From: Sphaerochaeta sp. | Lineage (GTDB): Bacteria; Spirochaetota; Spirochaetia; Sphaerochaetales; Sphaerochaetaceae | Length of the DNA: 61,350 nucleotides | Assembly: GCA_016342655.1 (NCBI GenBank) | Contig: JAEINL010000016.1 | Coordinates: forward strand, 1-61,350 | Reading direction: 5' to 3' | The notes under the pieces: generated by a model | Told to the model about the DNA's origin: nothing | The model's input: only the letters and a program-made list of their open reading frames with translations | Database searches by the model: none | Translations under genes and position numbers: made by a program | Shown: positions 26,055-34,648 of the stretch, piece by piece | How positions within the stretch are numbered: the stretch's first letter is position 1 | How the letters are laid out: every line of letters begins with the position of its first letter

Positions 26055-26576
26055 CTAGGCATGGTAGGCTACCACAGAATAGACAAAGGGCAGAGTCTTT
26101 ATGCCAATTTTCTCATGGGAAGCTATATAGGAACGTACAATGCCAATAAGCTCATCAGCTTCTTCTGCACTAAGGTGCAGGACACCGGTGAGCATATCTC
26201 CCCGAAAATGTCCGTCTTCATCCTCAAGGACACGATCTTGTGAAAAGAATCCATCCTGGACTTCCTTCAGTAAATTCTGGGCTAAGGCAGCCCGAGGGCC
26301 ACCTTCAACAGAGCCAATGCTGACCGTAGCATCAGTTCTCTTGTAGTAGGTAGCTGTAATCCCGTTGATAAGAGCGGTACGGTCAACTTCAACAGTGCCA
26401 AGCCCTACGAGTTTCAGGATATGGTGCTTTGCACTTGAACTGGTCATTGAGAGTGAATCAGCTACCTGCTTGGGTGTCATACTGCCATGGACTGCGAGCA
26501 AGGTTAGAATTCTTTGCCGTAGAGGATGCATGAAGACCTGAAGGTCCTTGTCATCTGATAATCGTATAGTGTTCAT
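26055..26576 (-). CDS. ArsR-type winged-helix repressor, 173 aa
   Basis: Cytoplasmic DNA-binding regulator. Residues 10-75 form an ArsR/HTH_20 winged helix (MHPLRQRILTLL, then TPKQVADSLSMTSSSAKHHILKL as recognition helix region). The C-terminal 100 residues are an acidic, helical domain of unknown ligand. No metal-binding CxC motif was seen. It sits directly before the MFS pseudogene, which it presumably controlled. A perfect -35 and a palindrome precede it, indicating autoregulation. No Shine-Dalgarno; the -10 lies 7 nt before the ATG. Confidence 0.8.
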   Translation of the reverse strand: MNTIRLSDDKDLQVFMHPLRQRILTLLAVHGSMTPKQVADSLSMTSSSAKHHILKLVGLGTVEVDRTALINGITATYYKRTDATVSIGSVEGGPRAALAQNLLKEVQDGFFSQDRVLEDEDGHFRGDMLTGVLHLSAEEADELIGIVRSYIASHEKIGIKTLPFVYSVVAYHA

Positions 26577-26583
26577 AACATAT

Positions 26584-26613
26584 TTTATAACATAACAATT
26601 ATTGTTATGTCAA
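26584..26613 (-). promoter_or_regulatory. Repressor promoter with operator in the spacer
   Basis: Minus strand: TTGACA (26608-26613), 18 bp, TATAAA (26584-26589), 7 nt, ATG at 26576. The palindrome CATAACAAT-T-ATTGTTATG (26591-26609) fills the spacer between -35 and -10, a classic arrangement for an autorepressor. Confidence 0.65.
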
Positions 26614-26655
26614 GAAAAACCAATCCATTCCATGCATATTTTCCAAATGCATTCC

Positions 26656-26684
26656 TTGCAAGTTTTTCCAATTATCTGTACTAT
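26656..26684 (+). promoter_or_regulatory. metK promoter
   Basis: TTGCAA (26656-26661), exact 17-bp spacer, TACTAT (26679-26684). Transcription would start at about 26690, directly before the riboswitch. Confidence 0.65.
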
Positions 26685-26687
26685 TAG

Positions 26688-26810
26688 GTTCGATGACGTC
26701 GATTTGACAGCCTCCCGGCTTGCAGACGTCAATAAAGAAACTTGCTAAAAGGGGAGCACAACATCATGTTGCATTAGGTTCCCCCTTCCGCAGTCTCTAA
26801 AGGAAGGGTT
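26688..26810 (+). promoter_or_regulatory. SAM-II/SAM-V-type riboswitch upstream of metK
   Basis: Stem P1 is TGACGTC (26694-26700) with GACGTCA (26725-26731). Its loop starts GATTTGAC, as in SAM-II, and carries an extra AGCC/GGCT hairpin with CCC. After P1 comes AATAAA and then GCTAAAAGGGG (26744-26754), the hallmark pseudoknot strand of SAM-II and SAM-V. Expression platform by inspection: CCCTTCC (26783-26789) can pair with GGAAGGG (26802-26808), which is the Shine-Dalgarno; alternatively TCCCC (26780-26784) can pair with GGGGA (26751-26755). SAM binding should hold the GGGG in the pseudoknot and leave CCCTTCC free to mask the ribosome site. The gene downstream makes SAM, which fits. Confidence 0.72.
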
Positions 26811-26812
26811 TT

Positions 26813-27961
26813 ATGTTAGAAAACGGTACACACGTCTTTACCTCAGAATCAGTTAGCGAAGGTCATCCCGACAAGGTCTGCGACCAGATCTCAGACGCGG
26901 TTCTTGATGCATGCCTCAGCCAGGACCAGTACAGCAGGGTAGCCTGTGAAGTATTTGCAACCACAGACAGGGTCATTGTCGGCGGTGAGATCACCACCAA
27001 TGCAGAGATAGACATCGAGTCAATTGTACGCGCAACTGTCAAGGAGATCGGATACACCGAACCCGGTTGTGGCTTTGACTACCAGAGCTTGGAGGTCACC
27101 AACCTCACCAAGACCCAGTCAGCTGATATCTCCTTGGGAGTAACCGCTTCCTCAAGCCTGTATGGACAGCAGGGTGCAGGGGACCAGGGGATGATGTTCG
27201 GCTTTGCTTGTGACGAGACGCCGGCCTTGATGCCAGCTCCGGTGATGTTCTCCCATGCTCTGCTTGAAAAAGCGAGTGCCCTTAGGAAAAGCGGCAAAGC
27301 ATCTTTCTTGCTTCCAGACTCCAAAAGTCAGGTCTCTGTTGTCTACAAGGATGGCAGACCGATAAGAATTGATTCGGTTGTCATCAGCCACCAGCACAAG
27401 GAAAGTGCCTCACGCGATCAGATAGTCACTTTCCTTACAGAAGAGGTCATCAAGCCAGTGCTGGAAAAGACAGGAATGCTTACCCCTGAGACCAAGTACT
27501 ATATAAACCCAACCGGCAGGTTCGTCATTGGTGGACCCGCAGGGGATACCGGCCTTACAGGAAGGAAGATCATCGTAGATACCTATGGTGGGATGGGCCG
27601 ACATGGCGGTGGGGCTTTCAGTGGCAAGGACCCTTCCAAGGTCGACAGGTCTGCAGCCTACATGGCCCGCTTTGCTGCAAAGAACCTGGTCGCCAACAAG
27701 TTCTGCCAACGCTGTGAAGTCCAGTTCTCCTATGCTATTGGAGTTCCCTACCCCATCTCCATCTTTGTCGATACCTTCGGTACCGGCACTATGGAAGACA
27801 GCAAGCTGGAAGACCTTGTCAGGCATAAGTTCGACCTATCACCTGCAGGTATCATCAACACCTTCAAGTTGCTACGCCCTATCTACCAGAAGAATGTAAA
27901 CTACGGGCACTTCGGAAAAGAGGGTGCTCCCTGGGAAGAGATTGTTGATCTTACGATCTGA
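26813..27961 (+). CDS. metK: S-adenosylmethionine synthetase
   Basis: Cytoplasmic enzyme making SAM from methionine and ATP. 382 residues with the family signatures [18 protein letters not shown] near residue 15, [12 protein letters not shown] near 122 (ATP) and [19 protein letters not shown] near 265 (phosphate loop). GGAAGGG precedes the ATG and is part of the riboswitch expression platform. It is convergent with nrdD. Confidence 0.97.
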   Translation: MLENGTHVFTSESVSEGHPDKVCDQISDAVLDACLSQDQYSRVACEVFATTDRVIVGGEITTNAEIDIESIVRATVKEIGYTEPGCGFDYQSLEVTNLTKTQSADISLGVTASSSLYGQQGAGDQGMMFGFACDETPALMPAPVMFSHALLEKASALRKSGKASFLLPDSKSQVSVVYKDGRPIRIDSVVISHQHKESASRDQIVTFLTEEVIKPVLEKTGMLTPETKYYINPTGRFVIGGPAGDTGLTGRKIIVDTYGGMGRHGGGAFSGKDPSKVDRSAAYMARFAAKNLVANKFCQRCEVQFSYAIGVPYPISIFVDTFGTGTMEDSKLEDLVRHKFDLSPAGIINTFKLLRPIYQKNVNYGHFGKEGAPWEEIVDLTI

Positions 27962-28004
27962 TACATAGACATACATACGGTACCTGTCCAATTCCTTTTT
28001 TGTC

Positions 28005-30329
28005 CTAGCAGACTTTCTCGGAATAGCCCTTGATAGCAGAAGCATTGGGGTAGAACTGGGTCGCACCATCCTTGATGACAACCAAAGTAGGTGCTCCCAT
28101 GATGCCATATTGCATTGCAAGCTCTTTTTCTTGCTCGGCATCGACTATCTGGTAGGCTATGGCCGAAGCATCAAGAAAGCGCTTGGCAATCTTACAATTT
28201 GGACAGGTCTTGGTAGTGAACAGCAACGTTCTGTCTTGGTGTTCTCTCTGCCTATTTCCCTCTTCGATATCGTACAGCGTACGCTCCTTGAACTCCTGAG
28301 CTTTCCCCACATTCCAGTTCTTAACCGGGCGGTAGTACCCTGTTATGCGGCTGTAGACCTCAGTTTCCTTGCCACAGTGCGGGCAAACACTCTGCTCCCC
28401 TACAAGATAGCCGTGGTCACTGCAGACCGAGTAAATTGGGCTGAGTGTGTAGTAGGGAAGCTTGAATGTATCAGCAATCTTCTTGACCAGGGCAGCCGCA
28501 CTTTGCCAAGACGGAAGTCGCTCTCCAAGGAAGGCATGGAATACCGTTCCAGAAGTGTAGAGCGTCTGCAACTCATCCTGGATGGACAGGGCCTCAAAGA
28601 CATCATCAGTATAGTTTACCGGGAGGTGGGAACTGTTGGTGTAATACGGTGCCTTATCCTCGCCAGTCGCTGTCCTGATAAGAGGGAAAGCCTTCTTATC
28701 ATGTTTTGCCAGACGATAGGTTGTGGACTCAGCAGGAGTGGCCTCAAGGTTGTATAGGTCTCCATACCTCTCCTGATAGAGGGAAAGGCGTTCTCTCATA
28801 TGGTTCAGCACTTCCTTGGTAAACTCCAAGCCCTCTTTTGTACCAATGCCTTTACCAAGGAACCGTGCATTGAGACAGGCCTCGTTCATCCCTAGCAATC
28901 CGATGGTTGAGAAATGGTTCTCGAACGTTCCGAGATAGCGTTTGGTATAGGGGTAGAGACCTGCATCCATAAGCTTGGTGATGACAGTCCTCTTCACTTC
29001 CAGAGAACGGGCGCTGATATCCATCATCTTGTCCAGACGCGTATAGAAATCCTCTTCGTCCTTTGCAAGGTAGGCAATCCTGGGCATGTTGATGGTCACG
29101 ACCCCAATTGAGCCTGTGGACTCACCACTACCGAAAAATCCCCCTGATTTCTTTCTCAGCTCCCGAAGGTCCAGGCGCAGACGGCAGCACATCGAACGCA
29201 CATCACTGGGTTCCATATCGCTGTTGACGTAGTTGGAAAAATATGGGGTTCCATATTTGGAGGTCATCTCAAAGAGCAGCTTGTTGTTCTCTGTCTCAGA
29301 CCAATCAAAATCCTTGGTAATGGAATAGGTGGGGATAGGATACTGGAAGCCACGTCCTTCACTATCCCCGGCGATCATGGTCTCGATGAATGCCTTGTTG
29401 ACCATATCCATCTCGCTTTTGCAATCCTTGTACGTGAAGGGCATCTCCACCCCTCCCACGATAGCAGGAAGCTCAGCTAAGTCTGAAGGAACTGTCCAAT
29501 CGAGGGTGATGTTGGAGAAAGGGGCCTGCGTCCCCCATCTTGAAGGAGTGTTCACCCCAAAGACAAAGGATTCGATGCACTGCTTGGTCTCCTGGTAGGA
29601 GAGGTTGTCCGCTTTGACAAACGGGGCGAGATAGGTATCAAAGGAAGAGAAAGCCTGGGCTCCTGCCCACTCGTTCTGCAAAATACCAAGGAAGTTGACC
29701 ATCTGGTTACAGAGTGAAGAGAGATGCTTGGCCGGAGCGCTGGTTATCTTGCCAGGAACACCACCAAGGCCGACCTTGATGAGTTGGTTGAGCGACCAAC
29801 CGGCACAATAGCCAGTAAGCATTGAAAGGTCATGGATATGCAGTTCTGCATTCCGATGGGCGTCAGCGATCTCCTGGTCATAGACCTCAGAGAGCCAGTA
29901 GTTCGCCGTAATGGCACCGCTGTTGGAAAGGATGAGACCCCCTACACTATAGGTAACCGTAGAATTCTCTTTGACGCGCCAGTCGTCGAGTTTCAGATAG
30001 CCATCCACAGCATCCTTGTAGTCAAGGATGGTAGACTTCATATTCCTCACCTTTTCTCGCTGCTTCCGGTAGAGGATGTAACTCTTGGCCACATCGGCAT
30101 AGCCTGCCTGTACCAGAACCGATTCAGCACTGTCCTGGATCTCTTCAACCCCTATGGTCCCATCCTTGATCTTGGGTTCGTAATCACTGGTAACTTTGAG
30201 GGCAAGAAAATCTATGATGTTTGGGGTAAACTGCTTATCTTGTGCTTCAAAAGCCTTTGCTAATGCTGATGCTATTTTCGAGATGTCAAAAGGGACAATC
30301 GAACCATCACGCTTGATGACTTGATACAT
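28005..30329 (-). CDS. nrdD: Anaerobic ribonucleoside-triphosphate reductase with fused C-terminal redoxin domain
   Basis: Oxygen-sensitive glycyl-radical enzyme reducing NTPs to dNTPs. 774 residues from ATG 30329; the upstream GTG at 30335 lies too close to AGGAG. Residues 1-90 form an ATP-cone (VIKRDGSIVPFD); then comes the barrel. The C-terminal region has the Cys4 zinc site (CSDHG, then CPHCG) and the glycyl-radical motif RITGYYRPVKNWNVGK, Gly near 664. After a short linker a further 74 residues form a glutaredoxin/thioredoxin-like domain: CPNC near residues 709-712 and GAPTLVV with the cis-Pro. Usual NrdD enzymes end soon after the radical Gly. The attached redoxin suggests built-in or dithiol-supplied reducing power. 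Confidence 0.93.
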   Translation of the reverse strand: MYQVIKRDGSIVPFDISKIASALAKAFEAQDKQFTPNIIDFLALKVTSDYEPKIKDGTIGVEEIQDSAESVLVQAGYADVAKSYILYRKQREKVRNMKSTILDYKDAVDGYLKLDDWRVKENSTVTYSVGGLILSNSGAITANYWLSEVYDQEIADAHRNAELHIHDLSMLTGYCAGWSLNQLIKVGLGGVPGKITSAPAKHLSSLCNQMVNFLGILQNEWAGAQAFSSFDTYLAPFVKADNLSYQETKQCIESFVFGVNTPSRWGTQAPFSNITLDWTVPSDLAELPAIVGGVEMPFTYKDCKSEMDMVNKAFIETMIAGDSEGRGFQYPIPTYSITKDFDWSETENNKLLFEMTSKYGTPYFSNYVNSDMEPSDVRSMCCRLRLDLRELRKKSGGFFGSGESTGSIGVVTINMPRIAYLAKDEEDFYTRLDKMMDISARSLEVKRTVITKLMDAGLYPYTKRYLGTFENHFSTIGLLGMNEACLNARFLGKGIGTKEGLEFTKEVLNHMRERLSLYQERYGDLYNLEATPAESTTYRLAKHDKKAFPLIRTATGEDKAPYYTNSSHLPVNYTDDVFEALSIQDELQTLYTSGTVFHAFLGERLPSWQSAAALVKKIADTFKLPYYTLSPIYSVCSDHGYLVGEQSVCPHCGKETEVYSRITGYYRPVKNWNVGKAQEFKERTLYDIEEGNRQREHQDRTLLFTTKTCPNCKIAKRFLDASAIAYQIVDAEQEKELAMQYGIMGAPTLVVIKDGATQFYPNASAIKGYSEKVC

Positions 30330-30363
30330 GCGCACTCTCCTATACTACTGTTCGCTAAGATTC

Positions 30364-30416
30364 AGAGTACAGCATATATAGTGTAAGTTCAAGTTTGATT
30401 ACGCAATATGTGGTGT
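30364..30416 (-). promoter_or_regulatory. nrdD promoter with tandem NrdR boxes
   Basis: Promoter on the minus strand: TTGAAC (30387-30392), 17 bp, TACTCT (30364-30369). Box 1 (30369-30384) reads ACACTATATATGCTGT and lies in the spacer; box 2 (30401-30416) reads ACACCACATATTGCGT just upstream of the -35. Both resemble the NrdR consensus and their centres are 32 bp apart, three helical turns. Predicts repression by NrdR with (d)ATP. Confidence 0.7.
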
Positions 30417-30437
30417 TTTTAGGGTACTATTTAATTT

Positions 30438-31130
30438 CTACCCTCGAATGAATATAGCTTCCATAGTACTCTTCAATAGGTTTTTGAACCTTGCAATTTC
30501 GTCTTGGGAGAAGGCATGCATAGGTTCATTTCCCAAGAGATTCCCACTGTCTACAAAGCTTTGCAAGAAATATGCCCGGCACCCTGAAAGCCAGGCTCCC
30601 ATTGCCTTGATATCTTCATCTGTGTGATATTCACGAACAAGGGTAGTCCTGAACTCATAGGAGACAGTACCTTCCATCAGGAGAGCGACACTCTGCTCTA
30701 CTTTGGTTGTATCATAGGTCGGAATCCCAATGGTTGCTCCATAGTGTTCTTTGCTGTTCTTGATATCCATGGCAACATAGTCCACTAGATGATTTTCCAC
30801 CAAATGTTGCAGACGATCGGGGAAACTTCCATTGGTATCAAGCTTTACCAATAGGCCCATTTCTTTGATCTTCTGTATGAAGGGAACAAGTTCTCTCTCA
30901 AGCATGGGTTCCCCTCCAGTAATGCAGACCCCATCGAGGAACCCTTTTCTCTGTGAGAGAAAAGAAAAGAACTCTTGCTCAGGAATACCTGCTTCAGGCT
31001 CTGAGGCGAATACAAGATCAGGATTATGGCAGAAGGGACAGCGAAAGTTACACCCCCCTAAAAAGACAGTACAAGCTACCTTCCCAGGATAATCGAGCAA
31101 GGTCATCTTCTGTAAACCCACTATATGCAT
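30438..31130 (-). CDS. nrdG: Anaerobic ribonucleotide reductase activating protein
   Basis: Radical SAM activase that installs the glycyl radical in NrdD. 230 residues from MHIVGLQKMTLLDYPG; a longer frame begins at 31241, but its N-terminal 37 residues do not fit the family. The 4Fe-4S motif CNFRCPFC is near residue 29 and TGGEPML near 70. The sequence (with LLDYPG) is of the NrdG2/PflA-like group. It lies upstream of nrdD, separated by the nrdD promoter. Confidence 0.9.
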   Translation of the reverse strand: MHIVGLQKMTLLDYPGKVACTVFLGGCNFRCPFCHNPDLVFASEPEAGIPEQEFFSFLSQRKGFLDGVCITGGEPMLERELVPFIQKIKEMGLLVKLDTNGSFPDRLQHLVENHLVDYVAMDIKNSKEHYGATIGIPTYDTTKVEQSVALLMEGTVSYEFRTTLVREYHTDEDIKAMGAWLSGCRAYFLQSFVDSGNLLGNEPMHAFSQDEIARFKNLLKSTMEAIFIRG

Positions 31131-31249
31131 ATGAAGCCCCCAAGACGAGTGTATGAGCGATTGGGGAAAATGGGAAGGCATTGCATGGGGATCTTCATGT
31201 TCCGAAACCTGTAAATCCAAGCAATTCGTTTTTGGGGGCAAACGACAGA

Positions 31250-31276
31250 GAAGGCGATGCTTTGTGCATCGCCTTC
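31250..31276 (-). terminator. Terminator after jag
   Basis: Perfect 11-bp stem GAAGGCGATGC (31250-31260) with GCATCGCCTTC (31266-31276) and a 5-nt loop, downstream of jag. The following minus-strand bases (TCTGTCGTTTG) are only weakly U-rich. Confidence 0.6.
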
Positions 31277-31337
31277 ATCCTTACAAGTTCTTAGCTTTGA
31301 TCTGCTAGAATCTCTTTTTTGTTTGTTTCTTGGCTCT

Positions 31338-32054
31338 CTACCGCATCGCTGGAGAGTTACCATCACTTCTTTTGCTGGAAATGCGGATCTGCTTGTACAG
31401 GCCTTCACCTTCGCTTTTGGTATCCACACCGCCAAAGTCGGTGAGAGCAGTATGAACGAGTCTTCTCTCATACGGGTTCATCGGTTCAAGCAGGCGGCTT
31501 CTGCCACTCTTGCTGACCTGTTCAGCACTCTTGAAGGCCATGCGGATAAGCTGCTCTTCGTGGCGCATTCGATAGTTCTCGCTATCGATTACGATTTTCA
31601 GATCCGGTTCGGTCTTGCCTACAAATACATTTGCCAGAAGCTGGATTGCATCCAGATTCTTTCCCTTTCTTCCGATAATGATGCTTGAGTTATCACTCTC
31701 AATGACAATGCCGAGCTTTCTCTCTTTGCGGAAACCGATGTTGACCTTTCCTTCATATCCCATTTTCTGTAGCATGGTTGCCACAAAAACCAGGACATCC
31801 TGCTCCAGTTGGCTGTTTACAGGGTGGTCGATGATAGCCCCATCACCAGGACGAGGTTCATACGTATCAGTATCGGTTTCGATGCCATTGCCATCGTCAA
31901 AATGAATCCTAATCTTTACATTGCTCTTCTTAAAAAATCCCTTACGGACAGGTTCGACAATTTCTACATCAAAATCTTCACGTTCAATATGCAGTTCCTC
32001 AATTGCCTTGGCAATTGCCTCCTGCTCGGTACGTCCTTCGAATTCTTTCATCAT
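31338..32054 (-). CDS. jag: Jag/KhpB RNA-binding protein
   Basis: 238 residues: N-terminal Jag-N domain (FEGRTEQEAIAKAIEEL, residues 4-50), KH domain with IIGRKGKNLDAIQLL near 130, and R3H domain with RMAFKSAEQV and PYERRLVHTAL near 200-215. Jag/KhpB binds small RNAs and mRNAs and is encoded after yidC in many bacteria, linking RNA metabolism and envelope growth. 57 bp separate it from yidC; the two belong to the rpmH operon. Confidence 0.92.
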   Translation of the reverse strand: MMKEFEGRTEQEAIAKAIEELHIEREDFDVEIVEPVRKGFFKKSNVKIRIHFDDGNGIETDTDTYEPRPGDGAIIDHPVNSQLEQDVLVFVATMLQKMGYEGKVNIGFRKERKLGIVIESDNSSIIIGRKGKNLDAIQLLANVFVGKTEPDLKIVIDSENYRMRHEEQLIRMAFKSAEQVSKSGRSRLLEPMNPYERRLVHTALTDFGGVDTKSEGEGLYKQIRISSKRSDGNSPAMR

Positions 32055-32111
32055 ATAGTTACTCCATGTCGGGAGGGAGGTCCCCCCCGAAGTTAAAATT
32101 TCTTTGGTGGC

Positions 32112-33938
32112 CTACTTGCGCTTCCCTTTCGGGCCGGGAAAGGTCCTGACGTTGTTTGCTACCTCTTCAAGCTTTTCCGCCCTTTTCTTCCGGTTGGTAT
32201 ACATCTGTTGGAAGATAGAGATGGCGTTCATGACCGACCAGTATAGGATCAATCCAGAAGGAGCATTATAGAGGACAAAGAAGAACATGATAGGCATGCC
32301 ATAGGTCATCATCTTCATCATACCCTGCTGGCTCCCAGCAGTTTGTGCATTCTGTGTAATCTTCATCGAAAAGATCATACTGACCGTGTAGATGATGGGA
32401 AGCAGGTGCAACTCGTTTCCTACAAAAGGAATGATAAAGGGGAAGGTGAATACGGTATCAGGCATGGAAAGGTCTGGAATCCAGCCTGGAATAAACATGG
32501 CTCCACGAAGCTCAAAGTGCTTGTTCAAGAGGCCATAGAAAGCAATGAGGATAGGGAACTGGACAAGCATGGGGAGACAGCCTCCCATCGGATTGATCTT
32601 CTCCTTCTTGTAGAGCTCTGCAATCTCTTCGTTCTGTTTTGTGGGGTTGTCAGGATACTGAGCCTTGATCTCTGCCATCTTGGGAGAGAGGGAGGACATC
32701 TTTGCGGTGGACTCCATACCTTTCTTGGTGACTGGATAGAGAGCCAGTTTCAAGAGGAACGTAAGGATTATGATACCCACACCATAGTTTGGAATGAGAC
32801 CATAGAGGAAGTTGAGAATCCACTTGAGTATATTCTCAAGCCAACCAAGCCAGGAGCTGCTGTCCAGAGCCTTGTCCAGCTGCAGATTGGAAACGCCAAA
32901 GCTGTTGAGAGAGGCGTCATCATAGATGCTCATAAAACTCTTGATCTGAGGGCCAGCGTAGAAACGGAAGGTGTCAGTCTGTGAGGCACTCTTGATGGAG
33001 GGTCTGGAGAAGTACATGCTCGATTCCATTGGAATGCTACCAGCGGTATTCTCACTGAGACTGATGGAATAGGAGGTTGCATCAGGGATGGCGATCATAG
33101 AGAAGTACTTACCAGCAAGTGCTACCCAAGAGACTGACTTGGTTGTATTGTACAGGCCATTGCTCAGCTTGATCTGGTTCTTCTTCTCAGAGCCATCTTC
33201 CTTGATATAGAATCTTCGGTAGTTGTAGTTGCTGTTCGGTGCAGTAGTAAAGGAAGGTCCTATCTGCGGCTCGAAAGCCAGGGTATAGGCAAAGTTCTCA
33301 AAGGAGAGGGGAATGGACTTGTTAACGCTGTTCTGCAAGTTGATATCAACCTGGAACAGGTAGTCATCCTCTCCGAAGGTAAAGGTCTTGTTCAAGGTAA
33401 AGGTCTCACCTGTGGTCTTACCCTCGCTATTGAGCATTTCAAAATCCTGACTGAATACTACCTTGTTGCCCTTGATTGAGTGTCTGAAGGTCGCATCGAT
33501 AGGATTTGTCTTGTCATTACCTGCATACATGAGGAATGCATCGTTACTCTGCTCACCTTGGAACAAAAGCTCTACAGGTTGCCCCTCATCAAGATGTTTA
33601 TTCAGCTTGAAGGAGGATACAGAAGCACCGACTGGGTTGAATTCAATCGTAAACAGAGGTGTCTTGTAAATGAAAGGATTTGCTGTCCCGGTTTCTCCAA
33701 CTGCCACCAAAGATCCTGGCAATCCACTACCCCAGGCAATATTTGCTGAGACCATGGCGTTCTGGGCGGGAGCCAATACAGATGAGGAACCAGACTGTGG
33801 TGTACTTGGAGCCGGCAAAGCGGCACTCTGCTGAGGCATAGCGGTAGGCGATGGGGCAAAGAACGTGGTCTGCAAGGTCATTCCAACTGTGATAACCACA
33901 ACTGAAAGGACAATCGCTAGAATGGTATTTTTATCCAT
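32112..33938 (-). CDS. yidC: Membrane protein insertase YidC
   Basis: Inner-membrane insertase, acting alone or with SecYEG. 608 residues: N-terminal anchor (residues 5-25), a Pro/Ser-rich segment, a large periplasmic beta-sandwich domain (about 75-340) as in Gram-negative YidC, then five C-terminal helices (from NYGVGIIILTF near 385) and a basic tail. Members usually follow rnpA and yidD; here only 101 bp lie between rnpA and yidC and no yidD is seen. Confidence 0.95.
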   Translation of the reverse strand: MDKNTILAIVLSVVVITVGMTLQTTFFAPSPTAMPQQSAALPAPSTPQSGSSSVLAPAQNAMVSANIAWGSGLPGSLVAVGETGTANPFIYKTPLFTIEFNPVGASVSSFKLNKHLDEGQPVELLFQGEQSNDAFLMYAGNDKTNPIDATFRHSIKGNKVVFSQDFEMLNSEGKTTGETFTLNKTFTFGEDDYLFQVDINLQNSVNKSIPLSFENFAYTLAFEPQIGPSFTTAPNSNYNYRRFYIKEDGSEKKNQIKLSNGLYNTTKSVSWVALAGKYFSMIAIPDATSYSISLSENTAGSIPMESSMYFSRPSIKSASQTDTFRFYAGPQIKSFMSIYDDASLNSFGVSNLQLDKALDSSSWLGWLENILKWILNFLYGLIPNYGVGIIILTFLLKLALYPVTKKGMESTAKMSSLSPKMAEIKAQYPDNPTKQNEEIAELYKKEKINPMGGCLPMLVQFPILIAFYGLLNKHFELRGAMFIPGWIPDLSMPDTVFTFPFIIPFVGNELHLLPIIYTVSMIFSMKITQNAQTAGSQQGMMKMMTYGMPIMFFFVLYNAPSGLILYWSVMNAISIFQQMYTNRKKRAEKLEEVANNVRTFPGPKGKRK

Positions 33939-34039
33939 ATCTGCTCCTGATTGGTTGATACATGAGAAGAAATCACAGGAAAGATAGGATTTTTCGAAGG
34001 GTTCTACACAAAAAAGTGAGAAGGGACTATATCAGTACC

Positions 34040-34390
34040 TTAAGGCTGAAGGAATACCCCAGCCTTTTCACAAAGAGATATGAGTTGCTTCGTTTGGATT
34101 TCATGGCCTGGAACCTTTCCTGGATATACAATAAACGCAAAGTCGTAACCGGAGAGCATAGTAGGTTTTGCGTTACGCCATATTTCCTTGATTTGACGAC
34201 GGATTCTGTTGCGTTGCACAGAGTTTCCGTAGTGCCGAACAGGAATAACTATGATCCTGCTCCAATCAAGGTCATTATGGCTCACAACCAATTTCATTCC
34301 CTGGCAAGAGTAAGTCCTGCCAGTTTTGAATATATGATCTATCTCCGGTTTACGTTTTACTATTTCTTTTTTAGAAAGGCTTCTTCTCAT
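34040..34390 (-). CDS. rnpA: Ribonuclease P protein component
   Basis: Small basic protein partner of the RNase P RNA, which matures tRNA 5' ends. 116 residues from [14 protein letters not shown]; the frame extends upstream to 34480 through rpmH but those residues are not RnpA-like. The family signature [13 protein letters not shown] is near residue 55. The start codon lies inside the last codons of rpmH, in another frame, so the two are translationally coupled. Confidence 0.92.
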   Translation of the reverse strand: MRRSLSKKEIVKRKPEIDHIFKTGRTYSCQGMKLVVSHNDLDWSRIIVIPVRHYGNSVQRNRIRRQIKEIWRNAKPTMLSGYDFAFIVYPGKVPGHEIQTKQLISLCEKAGVFLQP

Positions 34391-34538
34391 CACATACGCT
34401 AAGCTTATGCCTACCTTTTGCTCTTCTGCGAGCAAGTATGAGCCTACCACCAACAGTTGCCATACGTGCACGGAACCCAAATTTTCTATTTCTCTTTACT
34501 CTACTAGGCTGGTAGGTCCTTTTTCCTTTGTAACTCAT
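34371..34538 (-). CDS. rpmH: 50S ribosomal protein L34
   Basis: Read on the minus strand from ATG 34538 to TAA 34371, giving 55 residues with the invariant L34 sequence [20 protein letters not shown] followed by [21 protein letters not shown] precedes the ATG. The C-terminal extension SVCDEKKPF runs 20 nt past the rnpA start, so the genes overlap in different frames. It heads the rpmH-rnpA-yidC-jag transcript. Confidence 0.97.
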   Translation of the reverse strand: MSYKGKRTYQPSRVKRNRKFGFRARMATVGGRLILARRRAKGRHKLSVCDEKKPF

Positions 34539-34585
34539 GAGATGTTCTCCAATTTTTCATCGCTTTACGCGGATAGTATTCATGT

Positions 34586-34644
34586 AAAAGGGAGGCATAC
34601 TCCCCCGAGTGGTGCAGTATATAGAGCAAGTTTCTTTAGGTCAA
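34586..34644 (-). promoter_or_regulatory. rpmH promoter followed by an attenuator-like hairpin
   Basis: Minus strand: TTGACC (34639-34644), 17 bp, TATACT (34616-34621), a near-consensus promoter starting just past the dciA stop. Five bases after the expected start point comes a hairpin GGGAG/CTCCC (34590-34604) followed by TTTT (34586-34589). It could terminate read-through from dciA or attenuate the ribosomal-protein operon. Confidence 0.65.
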
Positions 34645-34648
34645 GAAC

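Noticed and set aside
33962..34402. 146-residue plus-strand frame opposite rnpA
   Set aside because: Antisense shadow of rnpA and the yidC leader; no family resemblance and no ribosome site.
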